Assembly (NCBI RefSeq): GCF_900108065.1
Contig: NZ_FNVQ01000002.1
Coordinates: 248,001 to 312,000 of the forward strand
DNA: 64,000 nucleotides
From: Marinobacterium lutimaris
GTDB lineage: Bacteria; Pseudomonadota; Gammaproteobacteria; Pseudomonadales; Balneatricaceae
Reading direction: 5' to 3'
The notes under the pieces are model-generated. The model saw only the letters and a program-made list of their open reading frames with translations, was not told the DNA's origin and made no database searches. Of the stretch, positions 52,596 through 60,819 are shown in pieces. Made by a program: the position numbers and the translations under genes. The first letter of the stretch is position 1. Each line of letters starts with the position of its first letter.

Positions 52596-53624
52596 TCAAC
52601 GCTCGTCCAAGATCAACGCACGGTTGTTACGCAGGGAGGCAACATCCGCGACGCCAAGCAGGAACATCGCTGTTACAAATTCACGTTTAAGCCGCTCGAT
52701 TTCTACAATCACGGCCTCGGTCGACTCGGTTGCGGGGCGCAGAAAAGGCGCCGCCAGGCCGCACAGCGAGGCGCCGAGTATAACAGATTTAGCCATATCG
52801 AGCCCATCTCTGAGCCCGCCACTGGCGATCAGCTTGACCCGGTCCTGCCAGGGCTCGGCGCGCTCAAGCGCCAGCGGCGTCGGCAGCCCCCAATCCTGGA
52901 ACCTGAGGCCGATATCGCTGCCATCGTCACGACGATGGTGTTCGATACGGCTCCACGAAGTCCCACCACTGCCGGCCAGATCAAAATGGCGTACACCCTG
53001 GGCATAGCCTGCTGCGATATCTTCCGGAGACAGGCCACAACCCACCTCTTTCAGCAGCACCGGCACACTGAGCTCACGGCAGATTTCACCAATACGCGTG
53101 GCGATACCGGCAAAGTTGGTATCCCCTTCCGGCTGCACCGCTTCCTGTAACGGATTCAGGTGCAGGTAGAGGCCATCCGCGCCGAGGATATCCACAGCCG
53201 CCTGGCACTGCTCGATCCCGAAACCATAGTTCAACTGCACAGCGCCCACATTGCCGATCAGCACTGTGGAAGGCGCAAACTGACGCAGTTCGAAACTCGC
53301 CCGTGCACCAGGCTGGTCGATCATCACCCGCTGGGAGCCCACGGCCAGGGCTACACCGCAATGCTCGGCGGCTTCCGCCAGATGGCGGTTGATCTTGCGC
53401 ACCAGCTCATGGTCGCCGCCGGTCATCGAAGAGATCAGCAGCGGAAAACTCAGCCGCTTGCCGAGAAACTCCACTGCCGGATCCACAGCTGCCAGATCCA
53501 GATCCGGCAGTGCGCGATGCGTCAGATGGATACGGTCAAAGTAGCGCCCGTCCCTGTCGGTGGCGGGATCCTTCTCTATGGCGCGGATATGCTCGATCTT
53601 GCGATCATTGATCTGATCGGACAT
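52596..53624 (-). CDS. fni: Type 2 isopentenyl-diphosphate delta-isomerase
   Basis: FMN-dependent isomerase interconverting IPP and DMAPP, 342 residues. Typical blocks are RKIEHIRAIEKDPATD near the N-terminus, LLISSMTGGDHELVRKINRHLAEAAEHCGVALAVGSQR (about 58-95), and the flavin-binding AGSGGTSWSRIE and ASGGLRDGLDMAKSVILGASL. The ATG overlaps the HMG-CoA reductase stop by one base. Unrelated in fold to the type 1 enzyme of E. coli. Confidence 0.95.
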   Translation of the reverse strand: MSDQINDRKIEHIRAIEKDPATDRDGRYFDRIHLTHRALPDLDLAAVDPAVEFLGKRLSFPLLISSMTGGDHELVRKINRHLAEAAEHCGVALAVGSQRVMIDQPGARASFELRQFAPSTVLIGNVGAVQLNYGFGIEQCQAAVDILGADGLYLHLNPLQEAVQPEGDTNFAGIATRIGEICRELSVPVLLKEVGCGLSPEDIAAGYAQGVRHFDLAGSGGTSWSRIEHHRRDDGSDIGLRFQDWGLPTPLALERAEPWQDRVKLIASGGLRDGLDMAKSVILGASLCGLAAPFLRPATESTEAVIVEIERLKREFVTAMFLLGVADVASLRNNRALILDER

Positions 53625-54661
53625 CAGCGCTCCAGCTTGATATGAGCGTCCATCAACTCACCCGGGTTAGTCTGGGCCGCCATCAGGGAAAGCTCGCCAC
53701 AGAGCACCGTCGCTGCGCAGATAGCCGCCAGGCGGCGCGCATTGGCGCCCGGTTCACGCTCTTCGCGGCACCCCAGTTGCTTGAGGTTATCCTCGACAAA
53801 GTCGATCCCCTTGCCGTTGCCTACCGAGCCGACAATCAGGTTCGGCAGCGTGCAGGAGAAGTAGAGATCGCCGTCACGTACCTCGGCATGCACCACGCCC
53901 TGGGAACCCTCGATAATGTTGGCCGCGTCCTGACCGGTGGCCAGGTAGAACGCCAGCAGCATATTGGCGTAGTGCGCGTTGGCGCTGCGCAGACCGCCAG
54001 CCATCAGGGTGCCGATCAGGTTTTTCTTGATGTTCAGGTCGACCACTTTTTCCGGCGTGGTCTTGAGGCGACGCTCGCAGATCTCACGCGGAATCAGGAT
54101 CTCGCTAACCACATATTTGCCGCGGCCCAGTATACCGTTGACGGCAGTGGCTTTTTTGTCGGAACAGTAATTGGCGGAGATCGAGCTGTAACGCAGCTGC
54201 GGGTATTCGGCGAGAATCCACGGGAACAGTTTGTCCGCCGCGTTGGTCACCATGTTGTGGCCGGAGGCATCGCCGGTGGTGAACTCGAGGCGCAGGTAGA
54301 TCAGGTTGCCAACGATCTGGCTGTGCATATCGATCAGGTTGGCAAAACGGCTGCTGGTCGCCACCACCTTGTTGAGATCATCACGACGCGCCTTGATCGA
54401 TTCCACCGCCTGGTGCGCCGCCAGGGCGTCATCTGCTTCAAGCAGGATCGAGCGCGTCATGCGCTCATCGACCAGGGTGGTCTTGATCCCCTCTTCGCAC
54501 AGCATCGAAACCCGGGCGCCGCGGCCTACCGAGGGCCAGAGCGGAGTTTCATAGGTGGCCAGCGGTACACTGAGGCTTTCATCCAGCACATTGCCGCTGA
54601 TTTTAACCGGCCCCACCCAACGCATCGGGATAGGCGCCTGAAGTATCTTGTGTGATTTCAT
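53624..54661 (-). CDS. mvaA: Hydroxymethylglutaryl-CoA reductase, class I-like
   Basis: Reduces HMG-CoA to mevalonate, 345 residues, catalytic domain only without the eukaryotic membrane part. The likely catalytic set is visible: Glu38 in LATYETPLW, Lys in NYCSDKKATAVN (169-170), Asp245 in ATGQDAANI and His340 near the C-terminus. NYCSDKK with GRGKYVV and DASGHNM follow the class I (eukaryote/archaea-like, NADPH) pattern rather than the Pseudomonas mevalonii class II pattern. The usual GTVGGGT is replaced by GSVGNGKG. First gene of the mevalonate operon. Confidence 0.92.
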   Translation of the reverse strand: MKSHKILQAPIPMRWVGPVKISGNVLDESLSVPLATYETPLWPSVGRGARVSMLCEEGIKTTLVDERMTRSILLEADDALAAHQAVESIKARRDDLNKVVATSSRFANLIDMHSQIVGNLIYLRLEFTTGDASGHNMVTNAADKLFPWILAEYPQLRYSSISANYCSDKKATAVNGILGRGKYVVSEILIPREICERRLKTTPEKVVDLNIKKNLIGTLMAGGLRSANAHYANMLLAFYLATGQDAANIIEGSQGVVHAEVRDGDLYFSCTLPNLIVGSVGNGKGIDFVEDNLKQLGCREEREPGANARRLAAICAATVLCGELSLMAAQTNPGELMDAHIKLER

Positions 54662-54732
54662 CGGCTCTTGTTGTCCCGCTGCACGCTTCCTGCGAACGCG
54701 GTGAATCGACTTCCTGTGGCTAGAAATAGAAA

Positions 54733-54757
54733 GAGGGTTGCAACTCCTGCAACCCTC
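54733..54757 (-). terminator. Terminator after tolC
   Basis: A 10-bp stem GAGGGTTGCA/TGCAACCCTC with a five-base loop; TTTCTATTTC follows on the minus strand. It lies 57 bp beyond the tolC stop and isolates the secretion operon from mvaA. Confidence 0.85.
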
Positions 54758-54814
54758 TCAGGTAAAAGGATGGCGGCGATTTTAGCCAGCCACCCCAGTG
54801 GATGCAATCGAACC

Positions 54815-56212
54815 TCAGCCGGCGCTGCTGTCCGTCTCCACCTCACCCTCGGCCGGAGCCATCTCCTCTTCCGTCATGGCCGGCTGCTCTTCTTCCAGCG
54901 TTTCCGCGGCCAGAACAACCTCTTCCTCCATCGGCACTACGATATCCATAGCCCCGAGCAACTGCCCCATACCGTTGAGAATACGCAGCTGGGCGATCTG
55001 CTGGTCCAGCTGAGCTTCCGCCAGCTGATTCTTGGCGGAAAACACCTCGTTCTCGGTATCCAGCAGGTCAAGCAGGGAGCGCTGGCCGATGTCGAACTGT
55101 TTCTTGTAGGAGTTGCGCGTCTCTTCACTGGATAGTACGTGCTGTTCGAGATGTTCGATCTGTCGACCGAGAATCTCGTTGGCATTCCAGGAGAGCGCCA
55201 GGCTCTGCTTGATCTGGCGCATGGAGTCGCGCTGTACCTGCTGGGCTTCGCCGATCTGGTACTCTGTCTGGCGGATACGCGCCTTGTCGGCGCCACCGTT
55301 GAACAGGTTGTAGCGCAGACGCAGCATGGCGGTCAGATCTTCATCATCGCCTTCGATACCGTCGATGTTTTCGTCCCAGCGACGCTCAACCTCAAGGTCG
55401 AGGCGCGGGTACATGCGGCTTTTCGCAGCATCACGCTGGGCGTAACTGGCTTCCACGTCAGACTGAGCCACACCAACGATCGGGTGGCTTTCGTCAGCTA
55501 CCGCCTGCGCCTCTTCCAGCGTCGCCGGCAGCTCGAACATGGAGTCCATCGGTTCCAGATCATCCGGTGCCGGATGACCCACTACACGCTCGTAGCTTGC
55601 CTGGGCATCCAGCAGGTTGTTCTCGGCGGCCAGGGTGTTGACCTCGGCCAGCGCCAGACGACCTTCCGCCTGCTGAATCGATGCCAGGGTACCCAGACCG
55701 GATTCGGAGCGGCGCTTGATCTGATCGTAGATATTAACGTGGTTGTAGAGCGTCTCTTTCGCCAGCTTCAGCAGCTGATCACGACGCAGCAGTTCCAGAT
55801 AGGCGCGGGACGCTTGCAGCGCATAGTTTTCAGCCGCATCGATAGCCGAGCTGCGGGCTGAATCCATGCGGGCTTTCTGACGTTTAACCTCGCTCGGCGT
55901 GGCAAAACCGTCAAACAGCATCTGGTTTACATTGAGGCGGGCTTCACGACGGTTAAGTTCCTGGTCCTGAATCCCCTCTTCCTTGTCAGTCCATTCATAG
56001 CCGTAACCCAGCGTGGCATCCACTGTGGGAAAATACCCCGCCTTTGCCTGGTCCACTTCTTTGGTCACTGCACGGTAATTTTCGATTGCGCGCGCGACAT
56101 CGGGATTCTGGGCCAGATTATCCGCTACTACTTCCTGCACTGTCGCTGCCTGGGCACCGCCTGACAAGGCGGCCAACAACGCCGCAGCGAGCATAGACTG
56201 TTTAAACTCCAT
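54815..56212 (-). CDS. TolC-family outer-membrane channel of a type I secretion system
   Basis: Outer-membrane efflux/secretion protein, 465 residues. A signal peptide (about 1-22, ending AQA) precedes the two-fold repeated helical TolC domain (about 25-420; NPDVARAIENYRAVTKEVDQAKAGYFPTVDATLGYGYEW in the first repeat and SLLDLLDTENEVFSAKNQLAEA in the second). The last 45 residues are an acidic Glu/Pro/Ala tail not needed for the barrel. It follows a LuxR-type gene and the HlyD and ABC genes, so it is probably the LapE-like outer channel of that exporter. Confidence 0.92.
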   Translation of the reverse strand: MEFKQSMLAAALLAALSGGAQAATVQEVVADNLAQNPDVARAIENYRAVTKEVDQAKAGYFPTVDATLGYGYEWTDKEEGIQDQELNRREARLNVNQMLFDGFATPSEVKRQKARMDSARSSAIDAAENYALQASRAYLELLRRDQLLKLAKETLYNHVNIYDQIKRRSESGLGTLASIQQAEGRLALAEVNTLAAENNLLDAQASYERVVGHPAPDDLEPMDSMFELPATLEEAQAVADESHPIVGVAQSDVEASYAQRDAAKSRMYPRLDLEVERRWDENIDGIEGDDEDLTAMLRLRYNLFNGGADKARIRQTEYQIGEAQQVQRDSMRQIKQSLALSWNANEILGRQIEHLEQHVLSSEETRNSYKKQFDIGQRSLLDLLDTENEVFSAKNQLAEAQLDQQIAQLRILNGMGQLLGAMDIVVPMEEEVVLAAETLEEEQPAMTEEEMAPAEGEVETDSSAG

Positions 56213-56242
56213 CTTTTTCTTCCCCTTTTCGGCTGTCCCTAG

Positions 56243-56863
56243 CTAGACAGCGTTCTGCTCAGCACGCTGAGCCAATAAGATCAGTTCAACACGATCGCGA
56301 GCGCCTGTTTTATTGAGGATAGCACTCATATGAGCTTTTACTGTGCGCTCGGTTATATCCAGCCGCCTGGCGGCGACCTTGTTACTCACGCCAGCCATTA
56401 CTTCTGCCAGCACCTCGGCCTCACGCTCGCTCAATCCGAAACGCTCAACGAGGGTTTCCGTCGGTGGATCAACCTGCTCCAGCAGCTGCCTCAACACCGA
56501 CTGCAAGACTTCGGGACCTGCCCAGATATCCCCAGCCTTGACCACCTTCACCATCTCCATCAGAAGACTGGCTGTTACGAAGGTGTTTCCATACCCCTTG
56601 GCACCGCGCCGAATAACCTCACGTCCCTGGTCCGTTTTCGGGTGATCGGTAAGCACAAGAAGCAGTAACTTGGTATCGTGCGCCTGCTTCAGCAGACGCT
56701 CCCTTCCTGCCTGCTGCAGGCAATCCCAATGCGCCAGACAGATGCCCAACATCGAAGGACCGCCAGCTAAAGACTCAGGATCAACTCTTTTCAGCTCTTT
56801 CTGTAGCGCCTGAGACCAACGCTCAGCAATATCATCGCGGGAGACTACGCAAAAATAATCCAT
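56243..56863 (-). CDS. LuxR/FixJ-type regulator with degenerate receiver
   Basis: A 206-residue protein with a C-terminal GerE HTH (LSEREAEVLAEVMAGVSNKVAARRLDITERTVKAHMSAIL, about 143-182). The N-terminal 130 residues have receiver-like predicted strands, but the segment LGICLAHWDCL lacks the usual phospho-acceptor Asp. It is therefore unlikely to be switched by phosphorylation. It is one base downstream of the HlyD gene and inside the secretion operon, so it may control the exporter or its adhesin substrate. Confidence 0.82.
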   Translation of the reverse strand: MDYFCVVSRDDIAERWSQALQKELKRVDPESLAGGPSMLGICLAHWDCLQQAGRERLLKQAHDTKLLLLVLTDHPKTDQGREVIRRGAKGYGNTFVTASLLMEMVKVVKAGDIWAGPEVLQSVLRQLLEQVDPPTETLVERFGLSEREAEVLAEVMAGVSNKVAARRLDITERTVKAHMSAILNKTGARDRVELILLAQRAEQNAV

Positions 56864-56864
56864 C

Positions 56865-58196
56865 TCAACGCTCCGTCAGCGCGCGATCCCGCGCTCTGGT
56901 AATCGGTTTCAGCAGATATTGCAGCACTGTCTTCTTGCCGGTCATGATATCCACAGAAACGGTCATCCCCGCCATCAGCGGCATATTCTCGTCGTCCCCC
57001 AGGTAGGGACGATCAGTTTCCAGTCGTACCAGGTAGTAGGTCTCATCCTGCTCATCAACGATGGTGCTCGGGGAAATATAGACAAGCTGAGCTGGCAGGC
57101 CGCCATAGATCGCAAAATCGTAGGCGCTGACCTTGACCACTGCCGGCTGGCCAACGCGCAGCTGACCGATATCCGAGGGTCTTACCTTGGCTTCTACCAG
57201 CAGTTTGTCTTCCCAGGGCACGATGTTCAGCAACTGATCACCGGGACGGACAACACCACCGATGGTATTGATCAACAGCTGTTTCACCCGCCCCTTGATC
57301 GGTGCCCTCACCTCGGTACGACGGATACGGTCCTGCATACCGGTCAGCGTTTCCTGCAACCGCGCCTGTTCACCGGCCGCTTCATTCAGCTCGGCCCGCG
57401 CCTTGTTACGGAACTGCAGCTCCATCTCCCGACGCTTCTGGTCGATCTCTTCGATGGTCGACTTGATACGCGGCAGGCTCAGCTGAATGCCTGACAATTC
57501 TCCTCGCAGGTCGTTAACCTGGCGACGCAGACGCAGGTACTCCACCTCGGAAATAACGCCCTCGCTGAGTAGCGGTTCGGTGATCCTCAGCTCCTGCAGC
57601 AGCAGGTTATAGCTGCGCTGCACCTGCCCCTGACGGGACTCGGCCTCACGCAGTTCCTGCTCGCGCTGCTGACGCTGCTCGTTCAGCACCGCCAGGTTCG
57701 CTTCCAGCTCACTTTTACGGGTGTTATAAAGCCGGATCTCCTGGTCGAGCATGCTTGAGTACTGCTCCGGAAAATTCTCCGGCAATACCAGCTCCTCATG
57801 ATTCGCTTCGGCGCTGAGACGAGCAGACTTCGCCTGCAGCTCCAGGTAGCGCACTCGGTTTTCCTCCACCGAGCTGACAAAGCGCTTATCCTCGATCCGC
57901 ATCAACACCTGCCCCTCCTCCACCAGATCGCCTTCGCGGACGAGGATCTCGGAGACGATGCCGCCTTCAAGGTTCTGTACCACCTGCAGCTGACGGGACG
58001 GAATAATCTCGCCATCGCCGCGGGTTATTTCATCCAGTGTCGCCCAGCTGGCCCAGGCTACGGCCGCCGCAATAAACAGCGCCATTGACCAGAGTAACAA
58101 GCTGGCTCCACGGGGCGCCTGCTCCAGCATCGCTGCACTGATGCTGGAGGTGTAACCAAGATCTTCGGCCCTGGGCGTTACATCTTTATGTTTCAT
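56865..58196 (-). CDS. HlyD-family type I secretion membrane-fusion protein
   Basis: Periplasmic adaptor, 443 residues. One membrane helix (about 33-52) is followed by an N-terminal biotinyl-lipoyl half (GEIIPSRQLQVVQNLEGGIVSEILVREGDLVEEGQ), a long coiled coil (about 130-290, rich in Leu/Glu/Arg) and a C-terminal domain (VRAPIKGRVKQL and the end YLLKPITRARDRALTER). These are the hallmarks of the LapC/HlyD family that links the ABC exporter to TolC. The ATG follows AAGGGGGC. Confidence 0.94.
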   Translation of the reverse strand: MKHKDVTPRAEDLGYTSSISAAMLEQAPRGASLLLWSMALFIAAAVAWASWATLDEITRGDGEIIPSRQLQVVQNLEGGIVSEILVREGDLVEEGQVLMRIEDKRFVSSVEENRVRYLELQAKSARLSAEANHEELVLPENFPEQYSSMLDQEIRLYNTRKSELEANLAVLNEQRQQREQELREAESRQGQVQRSYNLLLQELRITEPLLSEGVISEVEYLRLRRQVNDLRGELSGIQLSLPRIKSTIEEIDQKRREMELQFRNKARAELNEAAGEQARLQETLTGMQDRIRRTEVRAPIKGRVKQLLINTIGGVVRPGDQLLNIVPWEDKLLVEAKVRPSDIGQLRVGQPAVVKVSAYDFAIYGGLPAQLVYISPSTIVDEQDETYYLVRLETDRPYLGDDENMPLMAGMTVSVDIMTGKKTVLQYLLKPITRARDRALTER

Positions 58197-58206
58197 GCAA
58201 GCCCCC

Positions 58207-60327
58207 TTAGCGCCGCACCTGCAGGCGACCCTGTTTCAAGGCCTCCAGCACGGTATCTTTAGGTCCATCCGCCACGATCTGGCCCTGATCCACCACGATC
58301 AGGCGATCCACCAGAGACAGCAGCGACATCTTGTGGGTCACCATCAGCAGCGTGCGCCCCTCGATCACCTGGGTAAGCTGGCGCTTGAACTGCTCCTCGG
58401 TGGCGTTATCCATGGAGTTGCTCGGCTCATCCATGATCAGCATGTTCGGCTCGTGCAGCAGCGCCCGCGCTATGGCAATCGCCTGTTTCTGCCCGCCGGA
58501 CAATGCCTGCCCACGCTCCCCTACCGGCATATCGAAGCCCATGGGGTGAAGGTTGACGAACTGATCCACACCGGCCAGACGCGCCGCCTTCAACATGTCG
58601 GCATCAGAGGCGCGGGGCGAACCGATAAGGATGTTATCCCGCACTGAGCCTGCAAAGAGCATGACATCCTGGGGCACGTAACCGGTGTTGCGGCGCAGAT
58701 CCACAGGATCGATCTGGTTGATATCCACACCATCAAGCAGGATCGCACCGTCCGTGGGCTGGTAAAGCCCCAGCAACAGTTTTTCTATGGTGGTTTTGCC
58801 CGAGCCGATACGACCGATCATCGCCACCCGCTCACCGGCCTTAACCTTGAACGAGACTTTCTGCAGCGCAGCATATTCCACGCCGGGGTAGTTGAAGCTC
58901 ACGCCCTTGAACTCGACGTTGCCTTCCAGGGTGGCACGGTGAACAAAGTGTGTATCTTCGTCGCGCTCTACCGGCAGCTCCATGATCTCATTCAGCGTCT
59001 TCAACGCCTTGGCAGACTGCTCGTACTGGATGATCAGGCTGGCCACCTGCGCCATCGGCGCAATGGCGCGACCGGAGAGAATGTTGCAGGCGATCAGCGC
59101 ACCCAGCGACAGCTCCTGCTCCATGATCAAGTAAACGCCGCCGATAATGATCAGCACCGAGGCCAGCTGCTGCACAGCACCGGCGAAGGTAACCACTGAT
59201 GAAGAGAGCATCCGCGAGCGCAGCCCCCAGCGCGAGATATAACCCACCGCCTGCTCCCAGCGCTCCTGCAACGGACTTGCTGCGCGCTGGGTTTTCACCG
59301 TTTCCATGGCGGTCAGGGACTCCACCAGGGTGCCGTTTTTCTGCGCCGAGGAGGCAAAGGTTTTCTCCACCGAGTCTCGCAGCTTGGGCCGCACGATCAG
59401 GGCGTAGATAATAATGACGGGAATAGCCACAGCTGGAATCACCACCAGCGGCCCGCCGATCAGGCTGATCACCAGGATGTAGATCAGCATGAACGGAATA
59501 TCGATCAGTACGGTATTGGTGGTAGAACTGAGAAAGTTACGGATGCTGTCGAATTCGCGCAGGTTGCTGGCAAAGGCACCTACGGAGGCGGGCATGCGGT
59601 CGTAACGAACCCGCATCACCTTTTCAAAGATCTGTGCCGAGAGCAGCACATCCGACTTCTTCGCCGCCACCTCGATAAAGTAGGCGCGCAGCATCTTCAA
59701 GCCGAAATCGAACAGATAAACGATCATCACGCCGGCCGCGAGCACCCAGAGCGTTTCCACCGCGCCGTTGGGAACCACGCGGTCGTAGACGTTCATCACG
59801 AACAGGGGGTTGGCCAGTACAAACAGGTTGATCAGAAAACTGGCGACGAGTACATCGCGGTAGATGCGGCTGGAGCGTTTCAGCGTGCCCCAGAACCAGT
59901 GCCCCGAGCGGCCATCCAGTATCCGACTTTTATTACCGCCGGCGTTATATTCCTGACGAATAAAAATCAGGTAGCCGGAGTACTGTTCCTGGAGTTTTGC
60001 CAGTGAGATAGAGAAACTGCCGCCACTTTCGGGCTGCTGAACCACCGCCTCTTCGCGCTCATGATCGATCTCCTGGAGGATGCAGGCACCCTGATCCTTG
60101 AGCATCAGAACAACAGGCAGCAGCAGGCTGGACAGCTGATTCAGCGGGCGCTCCGCCACCTTGGCGGCAAGCCCTGCACGGGAAGCTGCACGAACAAATA
60201 ATTGGGGGGTAAGCCGGTTATCAACCAAGGGCAAACCATCAGCCAGAACTTCCGCTGACGTGGGTCGCCGGAACTGCTGGGCAAGCAAGACCAGGCAGTC
60301 TAACAGCGGGTCGTGCGACGCATCCAT
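58207..60327 (-). CDS. Type I secretion ABC transporter (LapB/HlyB type)
   Basis: Inner-membrane exporter, 706 residues. An N-terminal C39-like domain (about 1-130) is followed by a membrane domain with about six helices (about 160-440) and an ATPase domain. The ATPase has Walker A GRIGSGKTT, signature LSGGQKQAIAIARALL and Walker B MLIMDEPSNSMDN. The C39-like domain lacks the canonical DCG active site, as in LapB, so it probably recognises rather than cleaves its substrate, usually a large RTX adhesin. No such adhesin gene lies in the window. Confidence 0.94.
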   Translation of the reverse strand: MDASHDPLLDCLVLLAQQFRRPTSAEVLADGLPLVDNRLTPQLFVRAASRAGLAAKVAERPLNQLSSLLLPVVLMLKDQGACILQEIDHEREEAVVQQPESGGSFSISLAKLQEQYSGYLIFIRQEYNAGGNKSRILDGRSGHWFWGTLKRSSRIYRDVLVASFLINLFVLANPLFVMNVYDRVVPNGAVETLWVLAAGVMIVYLFDFGLKMLRAYFIEVAAKKSDVLLSAQIFEKVMRVRYDRMPASVGAFASNLREFDSIRNFLSSTTNTVLIDIPFMLIYILVISLIGGPLVVIPAVAIPVIIIYALIVRPKLRDSVEKTFASSAQKNGTLVESLTAMETVKTQRAASPLQERWEQAVGYISRWGLRSRMLSSSVVTFAGAVQQLASVLIIIGGVYLIMEQELSLGALIACNILSGRAIAPMAQVASLIIQYEQSAKALKTLNEIMELPVERDEDTHFVHRATLEGNVEFKGVSFNYPGVEYAALQKVSFKVKAGERVAMIGRIGSGKTTIEKLLLGLYQPTDGAILLDGVDINQIDPVDLRRNTGYVPQDVMLFAGSVRDNILIGSPRASDADMLKAARLAGVDQFVNLHPMGFDMPVGERGQALSGGQKQAIAIARALLHEPNMLIMDEPSNSMDNATEEQFKRQLTQVIEGRTLLMVTHKMSLLSLVDRLIVVDQGQIVADGPKDTVLEALKQGRLQVRR

Positions 60328-60425
60328 ACTCGTTGACCTTATTCTTAGGACGATTAATACTAACAGCTGTTTAGATTTATTCTAGCCCTCTAATACAGCC
60401 TCCAATCAATCAAGGAATTCGGTCG

Positions 60426-60815
60426 ATGCTCTACGCTCAGTTCGACGACCAGGGGAAGGTAAAAGGACTGACAGAATCGCCGCTGCCCGGCGCGCGCGAG
60501 GTCAGTCTTAGAGATCCGGAGGTGCTGGAATTTCTTGCCATGGGCGATGGCGGCAACGGTGAGGAGTTCGACCCGGACACCTTTTTGCAGGAATCGGATA
60601 AAGCCACCATCCGTATTCTTGAGGATCTGATCGATACGCTGATCGGCCGTCACCTTATCCGTTTTACCGACCTGCCGATGCCGGCGCAGAAAAAACTGCT
60701 GGGACGCAGACTTGCGCGCTCACTGGCGCGGGAGGAAGCTGGTATCGACGACCGGCAGCAGGAGCAGGAAAAACGCGGCGGCATCCTTTCAGACGAAGAA
60801 GATTCGCTGTTCTAA
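60426..60815 (+). CDS. Small conserved acidic protein
   Basis: A 129-residue cytosolic protein (MLYAQFDDQGKVKGLTESPLPGAREVSLRDPEVLEFL). I recall similar short proteins in Pseudomonas-like genomes, sometimes mislabelled as tryptophan synthase beta-like; it has none of the features of that enzyme. Predicted helical in its second half, with a charged Arg/Glu-rich C-terminus. The ATG follows AAGGA. It is divergent from the ABC exporter and convergent with the receiver/TPR gene. Function unknown. Confidence 0.8.
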   Translation: MLYAQFDDQGKVKGLTESPLPGAREVSLRDPEVLEFLAMGDGGNGEEFDPDTFLQESDKATIRILEDLIDTLIGRHLIRFTDLPMPAQKKLLGRRLARSLAREEAGIDDRQQEQEKRGGILSDEEDSLF

Positions 60816-60819
60816 ACCT

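Noticed and set aside
51438-53150. 570-residue open frame on the plus strand
   Set aside because: Antisense to mvaS and the isomerase, whose motifs are unmistakable; no domain in this frame.
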